In this document: positions 29,515 to 38,712 of the stretch, piece after piece
Position numbering within the stretch: the first letter of the stretch is position 1
Layout of the letters: each line of letters starts with the position of its first letter
Assembly: GCA_002878035.1 (NCBI GenBank)
Contig: PNIU01000021.1
Coordinates: 1-40,683 of the forward strand
Direction: 5' to 3'
Source of the DNA: Sulfurihydrogenibium sp.
Lineage (GTDB): Bacteria; Aquificota; Aquificia; Aquificales; Hydrogenothermaceae
Length of the DNA stretch: 40,683 bases
Program-made: the position numbers and the translations under genes
The notes under the pieces: generated by a model
Seen by the model: the letters and a program-made list of their open reading frames with translations, nothing else
What the model was told of the DNA's origin: nothing
The model's database searches: none

Positions 29515-30351
29515 TTAATGGATATTTTTCCAGATTTTCTTCTTCCAAGCAAAAGTTAGACCAACCATAACCACAAGGTAACCAATAACCCACATTCCAA
29601 GTTTGTTCCTTTGTTCTCTGTGAGGGTCTGCTATCTGGTCTAAGTAAGCTACTACTTTCTCGGTAGACTCTTTAGTTAAACCAAGCCTTGGCATAGAAGT
29701 GCCCGGTAATCCATTCTGAGGGTTGTTTATGAAAGTTTCTAAGTATTCAAGTTCTTTAGCCTTTCCCATAACTGAAAGGTCTGGAGGAACTTTACCAAGG
29801 TAGGCTTTTAGATTTTCAGCAGGTGTTTCTGCGTATATTTTTTGATACTTTATACTGTGACATCTTCCACAAGCTTCGATTGTAATCTCTTTACCATCTA
29901 AGTTTTTCTTAGCAACGGAAGATAGGTAAGCGATTATGTGTCCAACATCTTCATCGGAAAGCTGAGCCATAGGTGGCATAGCAAACTTTGGATTTTCAGT
30001 AGCCTGCTGAGGGTTTTTTATAAATGCAGCCAAAAACTTATGGTCTAAGATTGCTGCTATGTTAGACAAATCTGGAGGAACAACGTTAAAAGAAGCGATA
30101 GCTGCATTTTTATCCATTCCGGGATTTATTCCATCATTTTTTAAGCCGTGGCAGGAAGCACAGTTTGCAACGAAAAGCTCCTTACCTTTCGCAGGGTCAC
30201 CTGTAGTAGCAGCCGTTGTCTTTAAATCAGAGTAGTTATAATCAGGTTTTTTCACTTCCCCATGCATAACAGAGTGAGCGTAAGGTTCTATTCCCCAGTA
30301 ACCTACCAAAACTACAACCACTAAAATAAGCAGTATTTTTAATTCTTTCAT
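29515..30351 (-). CDS. petC: Di-haem cytochrome c subunit of the bc1 complex
   Basis: Two CxxCH sites (CASCH, CGRCH), N-terminal TM anchor; C-terminal TM; directly follows cytochrome b. Confidence 0.88.
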   Translation of the reverse strand: MKELKILLILVVVVLVGYWGIEPYAHSVMHGEVKKPDYNYSDLKTTAATTGDPAKGKELFVANCASCHGLKNDGINPGMDKNAAIASFNVVPPDLSNIAAILDHKFLAAFIKNPQQATENPKFAMPPMAQLSDEDVGHIIAYLSSVAKKNLDGKEITIEACGRCHSIKYQKIYAETPAENLKAYLGKVPPDLSVMGKAKELEYLETFINNPQNGLPGTSMPRLGLTKESTEKVVAYLDQIADPHREQRNKLGMWVIGYLVVMVGLTFAWKKKIWKNIH

Positions 30352-30353
30352 GT

Positions 30354-31538
30354 TTACCTACCTCCTTCAAGCTTCTTCTTTTCTATTCTGGAAATGATAG
30401 GAAGTGCAAAGAAGAAGGCAAAGTAGACCAAGCTTCCTGCAAATCCAAGCCATGCGTAAAGTCCAGTAGGAGGTAGTTTACCAAGGATTGTCAAGAAAAC
30501 AAAGTCAGCAACAAATATGAAGAATAAAATTTTGTATAAAGGTCTGTGGTTTCCACTTTTTATAGGTGAAGTGTCAAGCCAAGGTAAGAATGCCGCTATA
30601 AACATGCTAAGAACAAATGCAATCAATCCAAGGTTTTGGCTGAAGAAGAATCCCCTTAAAACTTCATAGAAAGCAAGGAAGTACCACTCAGGATATATGT
30701 GTGTAGGTGTTTGTAAGTAGTCAGCAGGTGTAAAGTTTATTGGGTCCATCGCAAACTTGTATTGATAAAACACTAAATAGAAGAAAAAGATTAAGAATAC
30801 AGATATTACGAAAAACTCCTTTGCCATAAACACTGGCCAGAAAGGTATTCCTTTACCGTGTTTTTTCTCTTCTTTGGTAAGTTCTATACCGTCTTCGTTG
30901 TTAGAACCAACTATTCTTACAGCGTAAAGGTGTATAGCTGTAAACACAATAAGAAGGAGAGGTAAGAATACTACGTGTAAAGCAAAGAATCTTGTCAAGG
31001 TTGCATCTTCTACGATGTAGTTACCCCTTATCCAGACTACCAAATCAGGCCCTATGAAAGGTATTTTTTCAAACAATGTTGTTATAGTTTGAGCAGCCCA
31101 GTAAGACATCTGACCCCAAGGTAAAAGGTATCCTGTGAAAGCAGTAGCAGCCATTAAAACAAAAAGTATATAACCAGTTATCCAAACGATTTCCCTTGGA
31201 GCTTTGAAAGAGCCGTAGTATATTCCCCTTGCCATATGAACGTAAAGAACTAAGAACATTATAGACGCAGCTACTGCATGAGTATGTCTAAACAGCCATC
31301 CGTATTCTACATCCATCATTATTGTTTTGTTAACACTATCAAACGCAAGGTGAGAATCAGGTTTGTAATACATTAGAAGAAAAATTCCACTAACCACGAG
31401 AATAGCAAAAACTACCATTATAAGGACGCCAAAACTCCAGAGGAAGTTGATGTTTTTAGGAACGTAATACTCTGTAAGCATAACTTTAATAAGTTGCCTT
31501 ACGGCAAGTCTTTCATCAAGCCAGTCCATAAACTTCAT
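30354..31538 (-). CDS. petB: Cytochrome b of the bc1 complex
   Basis: RHTHAVAASIMFLVLYVHMARG, GYLLPWGQMSYW, PEWYFLAFYEVLR. Confidence 0.96.
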   Translation of the reverse strand: MKFMDWLDERLAVRQLIKVMLTEYYVPKNINFLWSFGVLIMVVFAILVVSGIFLLMYYKPDSHLAFDSVNKTIMMDVEYGWLFRHTHAVAASIMFLVLYVHMARGIYYGSFKAPREIVWITGYILFVLMAATAFTGYLLPWGQMSYWAAQTITTLFEKIPFIGPDLVVWIRGNYIVEDATLTRFFALHVVFLPLLLIVFTAIHLYAVRIVGSNNEDGIELTKEEKKHGKGIPFWPVFMAKEFFVISVFLIFFFYLVFYQYKFAMDPINFTPADYLQTPTHIYPEWYFLAFYEVLRGFFFSQNLGLIAFVLSMFIAAFLPWLDTSPIKSGNHRPLYKILFFIFVADFVFLTILGKLPPTGLYAWLGFAGSLVYFAFFFALPIISRIEKKKLEGGR

Positions 31539-31550
31539 ACCAAACCTCCT

Positions 31551-32057
31551 TTATACTGTTAGTCCTTTTTCTTTCATTTGTTTATACTCAGGTCCTTCCT
31601 CTCCCAAGACTATTGTGTTTCCTTCCAACTTAAACGGTGGAACATCTAAAGGTCTTGGTGGTGGTCCAAATATGTTTTTACCGCATGCATCGTACTCTCC
31701 ACCGTGGCAAGGGCAATGCCATATTTTCTTATCAGGTTCCCAGTTTGGAATGCAACCAAGATGTGTGCATATTCCAAGGACTACAGTATAATCCCCCTTT
31801 ACAGACCTACCATCACATTTTGCCATATCTGGAGTCCTTCTTAGAACGAAAACTGGTTTTCCCCTCCAAGATACTACCTTTATTTGACCTGGCTCTACTG
31901 AAGACAGGTCAAAAGTTACAGTAGCTTGTGCCTTTACTTCTGGTAGTGGCTCCCAAGTTTTGTACATTGCATACAGCACACTACCAACTCCTACTGCAGC
32001 CCAAGCTCCCATGGCATACAGAAGGAAATCTCTACGGGACACTTTTTCATCAGCCAT
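31551..32057 (-). CDS. petA: Rieske iron-sulfur subunit of the bc1 complex; start re-assigned to Met54 of the supplied ORF
   Basis: Tat-like SRRDFLLYAMG; CTHLGC and CPCHGG cluster ligands; GGAGG RBS 7 nt upstream of ATG at 32057. Confidence 0.93.
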   Translation of the reverse strand: MADEKVSRRDFLLYAMGAWAAVGVGSVLYAMYKTWEPLPEVKAQATVTFDLSSVEPGQIKVVSWRGKPVFVLRRTPDMAKCDGRSVKGDYTVVLGICTHLGCIPNWEPDKKIWHCPCHGGEYDACGKNIFGPPPRPLDVPPFKLEGNTIVLGEEGPEYKQMKEKGLTV

Positions 32058-32093
32058 AACTTTACCTCCACTAATAAAGTATTGATGATAAAT

Positions 32094-32122
32094 ATCATAA
32101 TCCTTTTTGCTTGGTTTGTAAA
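32094..32122 (-). promoter_or_regulatory. Predicted petABC promoter
   Basis: Minus strand TTTACA (32122-32117), 17-nt spacer, TATGAT (32099-32094). Confidence 0.55.
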
Positions 32123-32200
32123 TATTAACTAAACTGAAAAACTTAAAATCAAACACTAAAAATTTAAAATCATAAGTAAAAATTTTGCAACTAAATGGAT

Positions 32201-32237
32201 GTGACAAAAATATCATATCTGCAATATGATATCATAT
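32201..32237 (+). promoter_or_regulatory. Predicted hemW promoter overlapped by AT-rich palindromes
   Basis: GTGACA, 18-nt spacer, TATGAT; ATATCATAT-CTGCA-ATATGATATCATAT. Confidence 0.5.
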
Positions 32238-32272
32238 TACACATAGTAAAATCTACATCTTAGAGTGTAAAT

Positions 32273-33370
32273 TTGATAAAAGGTCTGTACGTTCATATAC
32301 CTTTTTGTAATATTAAATGTCCTTACTGTGATTTTACATCATTTGTTTGGCAGGAAAACAGTTTAAAAGAAAGGTATATAGAAAATCTAAAGAAAGAACT
32401 TAAATTTTACAGCGATTTAGACTTTAACTTAGAAACGATATACTTTGGCGGTGGAACGCCATCAGTATTAGAGCCAAAACTTTTAACAAACTTCATAGAA
32501 TACATAAAAAGAAACATAAAAACCAGTAGCACCCTTGAGATTACAGTTGAAGTAAATCCAAAAACTTATAGATACGAAGACTTTAAATTGCTAAAAGAGT
32601 CAGGAGTAAATAGAATAAGCTTAGGCAACCAGTCATTTTTAGAGAAAAATCTAATTTCGTTGGGAAGGGACCACAAACCACAGGATACGATAAAAAGTGT
32701 AGAAGACTGCCTAAAGGCAGGTATAGAAAACATAAACTTAGATTTAATATACGGTATTCAAGGACAGACTTTAGAGGATTTAGAAAAGGATTTAGAGATT
32801 TACACATCTTTACCAATTACACACGTATCGGCATACCTACTTACAGCTTACGAAGACACGCCCCTTGGAGTTCTTGTAAAAAACGGAAGTTATAACCTTC
32901 CAGATGAAGATACAACTTTGAAGATGTTTGAGCTTATAGATGAGTATTTAGAAAGTAAAGGTTTTTATAGGTATGAACTTTCAAACTGGTCTAAGAAAAA
33001 CTACGAATGCAAACACAACATATTTTACTGGACTGATGTTGAATTTTTAGGTTTAGGAGTTTCTGCTTGGTCTTACGTAGAGAATTTACGGTTTGGCAAC
33101 ACAAAAAACATAAACGAATACATGGAATTAGTTGAGAAAGGTATAAAACCTGTAAAATTTACAGAAAAGTTAGATGAAAATAAAAAAAGGGAAGAAAAAA
33201 TATTTCTATCTTTAAGGTTAAGGTCTGGACTTGATTTAGAATTTGTAAAGGAAAGAGACATATTAGAAGAACTGGTTAAGGAAGGTTATGGCTTTATTGA
33301 AAATGGAAAGTTTGTTTTACTTCCAAAAGGTTTAATGGTTATAAACGAGATTGCAGTTAGGTTATTTTGA
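32273..33370 (+). CDS. hemW: Radical SAM haem chaperone HemW-like protein, TTG start
   Basis: YVHIPFCNIKCPYCDF (CxxxCxxC followed by Asp), FGGGTPS, RISLGNQS. Confidence 0.88.
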   Translation: MIKGLYVHIPFCNIKCPYCDFTSFVWQENSLKERYIENLKKELKFYSDLDFNLETIYFGGGTPSVLEPKLLTNFIEYIKRNIKTSSTLEITVEVNPKTYRYEDFKLLKESGVNRISLGNQSFLEKNLISLGRDHKPQDTIKSVEDCLKAGIENINLDLIYGIQGQTLEDLEKDLEIYTSLPITHVSAYLLTAYEDTPLGVLVKNGSYNLPDEDTTLKMFELIDEYLESKGFYRYELSNWSKKNYECKHNIFYWTDVEFLGLGVSAWSYVENLRFGNTKNINEYMELVEKGIKPVKFTEKLDENKKREEKIFLSLRLRSGLDLEFVKERDILEELVKEGYGFIENGKFVLLPKGLMVINEIAVRLF

Positions 33371-34153
33371 TAGTTCTCTGCTTCTTTCGGTGGCTTTTTC
33401 TACAGCAGATATAACAGCATCTCTAAACCCTTTCTTCTCAAGTTCGTGTAGTCCGTATATCGTCGTTCCAGAAGGAGATGTAACTTTATCTCTCATAACT
33501 GCTGGATGTTCTTGAGTTTCTTTAAGAAGCTTTGCAGAGCCTAAAACTGTTTGTATTGCTATCTTCAACGCATCTTTGTAGCTAAGTCCCATCTTTACAC
33601 CACCTTGAGCCAACGCATCAATAAAAGTAAAAACGTAAGCAGGACCACTACCAGACAATCCTGTAATAACATCTAACAACTCTTCTTTTACCTCTAAAAC
33701 TTCTCCCAAACTTTTAAGTAAATCTAAAATCTCTTGTTTTTTTTCTGTATCTTTCTCAAAAGAAACACCGATAACACCTTCACCAATTAAAGCTGGCGTA
33801 TTTGGCATAATTCTTACTAATAAAGGTTTATTAACTATACTTTTTATCTTTTCAATCTTTACACCTGCCAAAACAGAAACTAAAACCTGATTTTCCTTAA
33901 AACTATCCTTTACTGGTTTTAAAGTCTCTTCTAAATCTTTTGGCTTTACTACAAGAAAAACTATCTCAGAAAGGTTTACTAACTTTTTTATATCGGTTGC
34001 GGCGGTGTTGTAAGTTTCCATTATGTAATTTTGTCTCTCTTTGTTTATATCTGTAACTACTATATCTGTAGATTTTACACCGGCTTTTTCTATTAAACCT
34101 TTTACTATGGCTTCTCCCATGTTGCCACAACCAATAATTCCAACTTTAAACAT
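33362..34153 (-). CDS. proC: Pyrroline-5-carboxylate reductase
   Basis: VGIIGCGNMGEAIVKGL; LSGSGPAYVFTFIDALAQGGVKMGL. Confidence 0.95.
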   Translation of the reverse strand: MFKVGIIGCGNMGEAIVKGLIEKAGVKSTDIVVTDINKERQNYIMETYNTAATDIKKLVNLSEIVFLVVKPKDLEETLKPVKDSFKENQVLVSVLAGVKIEKIKSIVNKPLLVRIMPNTPALIGEGVIGVSFEKDTEKKQEILDLLKSLGEVLEVKEELLDVITGLSGSGPAYVFTFIDALAQGGVKMGLSYKDALKIAIQTVLGSAKLLKETQEHPAVMRDKVTSPSGTTIYGLHELEKKGFRDAVISAVEKATERSRELSK

Positions 34154-34763
34154 ACCTTCTCCTTTTTGATGTCTGATTTAAATCTTTACCGTTAGACAGT
34201 CTTACCAAATCCATAACCTTGTTTATGTTAAACCTGTAGAGATACTCTATCATCTTTTTAAACAACTCAAAGGTTACCTCTGCGTCAGAAAGTGCCCTAT
34301 GTTTCTTGTGGTAAGGAATGTTAAAGTGGTAAGCCAGATTTACCAGAGATTTACTTGGTATATCAGGGAAAAGCCTTTTAGCTAAAGTTTGAGTACATAA
34401 AACTGGATTCTGTATCGTTTTACCAGTTAGTTGGTAAGATACGGCGTTTAAAAAAGATAAATCAAACTGAGCGTTATGGGCAACTATGATTGAATTTTCA
34501 GAAAACTCCAAAAACTGTGGAAAAACTTCCTTTATTGTGGGTTTATCAACTACAAGAGCGTTTGTTATACCTGTAAGTTTTGTTATGTTTGGCGGTATAA
34601 ATCCGATGGAAGGTTTTACAAGTGTATGGAATTTATCAACTACAACACCCCCTTCTACCTTTAAGGCTGCTATTTCGATAATTTCACTGTTAACAGGATT
34701 TAAACCAGTAGTTTCTAAGTCCAAAATCAAAAAGGTAGCCTCTTCAATAGTAAGGTTATACAT
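34146..34763 (-). CDS. DnaQ-like 3'-5' exonuclease (DNA polymerase III epsilon family)
   Basis: LILDLETTGLNP (ExoI), VAHNAQFDLSFL (ExoII), HRALSDAEVT (ExoIII). Confidence 0.92.
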   Translation of the reverse strand: MYNLTIEEATFLILDLETTGLNPVNSEIIEIAALKVEGGVVVDKFHTLVKPSIGFIPPNITKLTGITNALVVDKPTIKEVFPQFLEFSENSIIVAHNAQFDLSFLNAVSYQLTGKTIQNPVLCTQTLAKRLFPDIPSKSLVNLAYHFNIPYHKKHRALSDAEVTFELFKKMIEYLYRFNINKVMDLVRLSNGKDLNQTSKRRRYV

Positions 34764-34785
34764 TTTTTATCCTTTAAATTTTGTC

Positions 34786-37611
34786 TTATTCTATTTTATC
34801 TTTTTTCAAAGTTTTTTCAAATACTGTAGAAAGTTGTTCTATATTGCTTACATTAAACTGTATAGACCAAGAGTCCACTTTGTAAGGTTTAAGATTTTTT
34901 ATAAGGCTGATTATAACATCTGGGGGAGTTTCCTTTGAAAATTCCAAGTAACCAACATTTTTCTTTAATGAAAACTTTTTGATTTTCAAATTACTTAAAA
35001 TCTTTTTTATTTTTTCAACTGAAAGATAAAGGTTAAATATGGTCGGAAGTTCATTGTAAAACTCTTTTAAGTAATGTCTTATTCTGTCTATATCTTCATA
35101 ACTTTCTGACTTTGCCACTGCAAGGTATACGTTCATTCTTTCTAACGGGTCCTTTATAAAGTTTTCTGGTATGTAGTAGTCAAAATCAACATCTATTTGA
35201 GTTTCAAACTCTTTTTCTCCCTTTTCTTCTTGAATGGCTTCTTTTAATAGTTTTACATACATATCAAATCCTACTGATTTTACAAATCCACTTTGTTCTA
35301 CTCCGAGTATGTTGCCGGGTCCTCTTATCTGAAGGTCTTCTATTGAGACTTTTAAACCTGAGCCGGGTCTTGTTAACCTTAAGATAGCATCTATCCTTTT
35401 TTGGGCATCTTTCGTAATCTGTTTTGGAACGAAAAGATAACAGTAAGCTTGAACGTTTCCTCTACCTACTCTTCCCCTTAGATGGTAAAGCTGAGCCAGT
35501 CCAAAAAGGTCTGCACGGTCTACTATGAGCGTGTTAGCCGTAGGTATATCTATACCAGTTTCGATTATAGAAGTGGCAACGAGAATATCTATTTTCCTTT
35601 CCATAAAGGAAATTATCTTTCTCTCTATTTCTGATGGCTTCATCTGGCCATGGACAAAGTCTATTTTAGCGTTTTTAAAGAGGGATTTTAGATAATTCGT
35701 CGTTTCCTCTATCGTTTCTACTCTGTTATGAATGAAAAAAACTTGACCTTTTCTGTTTAACTCAAACTCTACGGCTTTTTTTAGTATTTCTTCATCAAAA
35801 GATGAGACAAAGGTTTTAACTTCGTATCTACCTTCCGGCGGTGTGTTTATTATAGAAATATCCTTTAAACCGGAAAGAGCCATGTTAAGAGTCCTTGGGA
35901 TAGGTGTTGCAGTAAGGTATAGTATGTCAATATCTTTTTTAACCTGTTTAATCTTCTCTTTTGCCCTAACTCCAAACCTGTGTTCCTCATCTATTATCAA
36001 CATTCCAAGGTTTTTAAATCTAACTTCATCACTTAAAGCTTTATGAGTTGCTACAAGCACGTCTATCTTGCCACTTTCCAAATCTTTCAAAACTTTTAAC
36101 TGTTGGGTCTTTGTCTTTAACCTTGAAAGGTTTTCTACAACTAAACCGTATTTTTCCAACCTTTCTTTAAACTTTATATAGTGCTGGTAAGCTAAAACTG
36201 TTGTTGGGACTAAAACAAGGGTTTGGTATCCGTTAACGGCTTGGATAAAAGCAGCTCTTATAGCTACTTCTGTCTTACCAAATCCAACGTCCCCACATAT
36301 TAACCTTTCCATAGGTTTGTCTTTCTGTAAATCTTTTTTCACTTCTTTTATGGCTTTAAGTTGGTCTGGCGTTTCAACATAAGGAAATTCCCGTTCGAAT
36401 TTATCTATAAGTTCATTTTCTACTTCTAAAGGATTTCTTTTTATGGACTGTCTTTCTGCGTAAAGTTTAATAAGCTGTCTTGCTACACTCTTTAAAGATT
36501 CTTTTACTTTCTTTTTTAGGTTTCTCCACGATGGAGCACCTATTTTATCTAACTTTACTAAACCTTGAGTTTTATACTTATGTATTTTGTTAAAATGCAA
36601 ATAAGATACGTAAATCTTCTCTCCTTCTGCATACTCTAAAATCATAAAGTCGTAAACTTTACCTCTAATTTCCCTTGTTTCTATACCTTTAAAGATACCT
36701 ATACCGTAATCTTCGTGAATGATGTAATCACCTTCTTTTATTGGGTCTACGTCCAGCTGAAGCTTTTTATCTTCTATTTCTGGCAAAAATGCTAACTTTT
36801 CTTCCTTTAAAACAAGGTAGTTTTTTATTGGAATTTTATAAACTTTATAGCTACTATCAATATCTTTTAAATTTCCTATGTAGTTTTCAGCCAGATTGGT
36901 AAAAAAAGATACTTCCTGATTTAAATCTTCAAACACATCTAAAGTGTAAACTCTCTCAGAAATAAGGTATTCTTTGAGATAGACAAAAGGTTCGTCTTTT
37001 AATGTTAAAGGATTTTGAGATAAAACCTCAAAGTCGTAAAGAGGATAAAGTGTAATACTTTCTATCTCTTTTCTTGTTAAAAGTTTAGACTTTAAGTAAA
37101 TACTTTCTATCTCATCTCCAAAAAAATCTATATCCAGTATTCCAACTTTCGGAACATTTATAGATACATAACCACCCTTTACGCTAAACTCTCCCTCGTT
37201 TTCTGGAAAGTCTTCTTTTATATAACCAAGCCTTAAAAGTTTTTCTATTAAACTGTCTCTTGGAAACTCAAACCCTTTCTTTAGATTTATCAAGTTAGAT
37301 GAAAAAACTTCTTTAGGTCTTATCTTTACATTAAAAGCTTCTATAGACAATACAGCTACGGCATTTTCACTTTCCAACAATTTCGCAATGGCATAGTTTC
37401 TCTCTATCTGACTTTCAACATCAAGAATATCAGTTGAAGACGGAATAAAGAGAACTTCTTTTTCAGACTGGAAAAAATTTTTGTAAGCCTGTAAGTTTAA
37501 AAAGCTTTCCTTTGCTCTCTTTTCAGAGTTAACTATAAGAATAGACTTTTTGTTTCCATCTTTTAAGAGAAAATATTCAGGGTAGGAAGTATTTCCTACG
37601 AATAATCTCAC
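34786..37611 (-). CDS. mfd: Transcription-repair coupling factor Mfd
   Basis: GDYIIHEDYGIGIFKGIE RID motif, RLICGDVGFGKTEVAIRAAF, DEEHRFGV, LRGRVGRG. Confidence 0.96.
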   Translation of the reverse strand: MRLFVGNTSYPEYFLLKDGNKKSILIVNSEKRAKESFLNLQAYKNFFQSEKEVLFIPSSTDILDVESQIERNYAIAKLLESENAVAVLSIEAFNVKIRPKEVFSSNLINLKKGFEFPRDSLIEKLLRLGYIKEDFPENEGEFSVKGGYVSINVPKVGILDIDFFGDEIESIYLKSKLLTRKEIESITLYPLYDFEVLSQNPLTLKDEPFVYLKEYLISERVYTLDVFEDLNQEVSFFTNLAENYIGNLKDIDSSYKVYKIPIKNYLVLKEEKLAFLPEIEDKKLQLDVDPIKEGDYIIHEDYGIGIFKGIETREIRGKVYDFMILEYAEGEKIYVSYLHFNKIHKYKTQGLVKLDKIGAPSWRNLKKKVKESLKSVARQLIKLYAERQSIKRNPLEVENELIDKFEREFPYVETPDQLKAIKEVKKDLQKDKPMERLICGDVGFGKTEVAIRAAFIQAVNGYQTLVLVPTTVLAYQHYIKFKERLEKYGLVVENLSRLKTKTQQLKVLKDLESGKIDVLVATHKALSDEVRFKNLGMLIIDEEHRFGVRAKEKIKQVKKDIDILYLTATPIPRTLNMALSGLKDISIINTPPEGRYEVKTFVSSFDEEILKKAVEFELNRKGQVFFIHNRVETIEETTNYLKSLFKNAKIDFVHGQMKPSEIERKIISFMERKIDILVATSIIETGIDIPTANTLIVDRADLFGLAQLYHLRGRVGRGNVQAYCYLFVPKQITKDAQKRIDAILRLTRPGSGLKVSIEDLQIRGPGNILGVEQSGFVKSVGFDMYVKLLKEAIQEEKGEKEFETQIDVDFDYYIPENFIKDPLERMNVYLAVAKSESYEDIDRIRHYLKEFYNELPTIFNLYLSVEKIKKILSNLKIKKFSLKKNVGYLEFSKETPPDVIISLIKNLKPYKVDSWSIQFNVSNIEQLSTVFEKTLKKDKIE

Positions 37612-38519
37612 GATTCTCCATTTAGAATAGCTTCCGCAAGTTTACCATAACCTTTAGGCACATACAAGTTATACTCCCTACCATCATCTGGAATTTCCTT
37701 TTTCAAAAAATGTGGGTTTAAAGCTATCAATCTCTCTTTTGATACGTAAATTAAAGGTGCTATTTTTTCTAATTTATAACCACCTTTAACTTTAACAACT
37801 TCAAAAGAAGGTTCTGAGTCAAGTATACTTTTCTTATCAAGAAGACTTTTTGCAACTTCAACGATTGCTAAAAACTTTATAACATAATTTTGTGTTTGTT
37901 TTGGTAAGTAGTTTTTTATTTCTGCAAAAGAACTTCCGTGATAACTTGTTTTAACGATAACTTTATTATGTCCAGCATTATAACTTGCCAGCACAAGTTT
38001 CCAATCTTCAAAAATACTATAAAGGTTTTTTAAATATTTAACGGCAGCTAACGTAGATTTAACTGGGTCCAACCTTTCGTCAACTTTCTTATTTACTACA
38101 AGCCCCAAACTTCTTGCAGTTTCTGGCATCAACTGCCATATTCCAGCAGCTCCTTTAGGTGATTTTAAACCATTTACGTAATGACTTTCAATTAACGGTA
38201 TAAAAGCCAACTCTTTTGGTAAGTTATGTTGTAAAAGAATTTTTGTGATAATTGGAATAATATCCTTACCGTTTTCTAAATATCTTTGAATCTCTTCTTT
38301 TTTTGTTTTTAATAAAACTTCTTTTTGTTCTTTTACCTTGGTCTCTAAAACAATTTCACCTGTTTTAGACAGAGCTTCATCTAAGTCTTTAACGGTCTTA
38401 CTGTTTTTAACATATATTTCTACGTTTTCTGAAACATCTTCCTGATTTAAATAATCTGCTTTAGTCGTGTAAATCAAACTTGTTACGAAAATAAACATCA
38501 ATATCAATAACTTACCCAT
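37608..38519 (-). CDS. Lytic murein transglycosylase (SLT domain, MltD-like)
   Basis: FIPLIESHYVNGLKSPKGAAGIWQLMPETARSLGL, YNAGHNKV. Confidence 0.9.
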   Translation of the reverse strand: MGKLLILMFIFVTSLIYTTKADYLNQEDVSENVEIYVKNSKTVKDLDEALSKTGEIVLETKVKEQKEVLLKTKKEEIQRYLENGKDIIPIITKILLQHNLPKELAFIPLIESHYVNGLKSPKGAAGIWQLMPETARSLGLVVNKKVDERLDPVKSTLAAVKYLKNLYSIFEDWKLVLASYNAGHNKVIVKTSYHGSSFAEIKNYLPKQTQNYVIKFLAIVEVAKSLLDKKSILDSEPSFEVVKVKGGYKLEKIAPLIYVSKERLIALNPHFLKKEIPDDGREYNLYVPKGYGKLAEAILNGES

Positions 38520-38566
38520 ATCAACACCTCCTTAAGTTAAGGTTATTATAATACATTTTTTTATAA

Positions 38567-38595
38567 TTGACAAGCTGTAAAAATTGTTGTATATT
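38567..38595 (+). promoter_or_regulatory. Promoter for tRNA(CAT) and the downstream zinc-ribbon gene
   Basis: TTGACA, 17-nt spacer, TATATT. Confidence 0.65.
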
Positions 38596-38611
38596 ATTAA
38601 TCTCAAATAAA

Positions 38612-38685
38612 GGGCCCGTAGCTCAGTTGGTTAGAGCAGACGGCTCATAACCGTCCGGTCGGGGGTTCGAGTCCCTCCGGGCCCA
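38612..38685 (+). tRNA. tRNA with CAT anticodon; tRNA-Ile2 (lysidine-type) favoured over elongator Met
   Basis: Acceptor GGGCCCG/CGGGCCC, loop CTCATAA; C4:G69 and C5:G68 pairs. Confidence 0.93.
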
Positions 38686-38712
38686 TAGAAATTTAATCTA
38701 AACGGAGAATCA

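Noticed and set aside
32058-32216. 53-aa N-terminal extension of the Rieske ORF
   Set aside because: It covers promoter and operator sequence. A GGAGG RBS and Tat-like N-terminus support the start at 32057.
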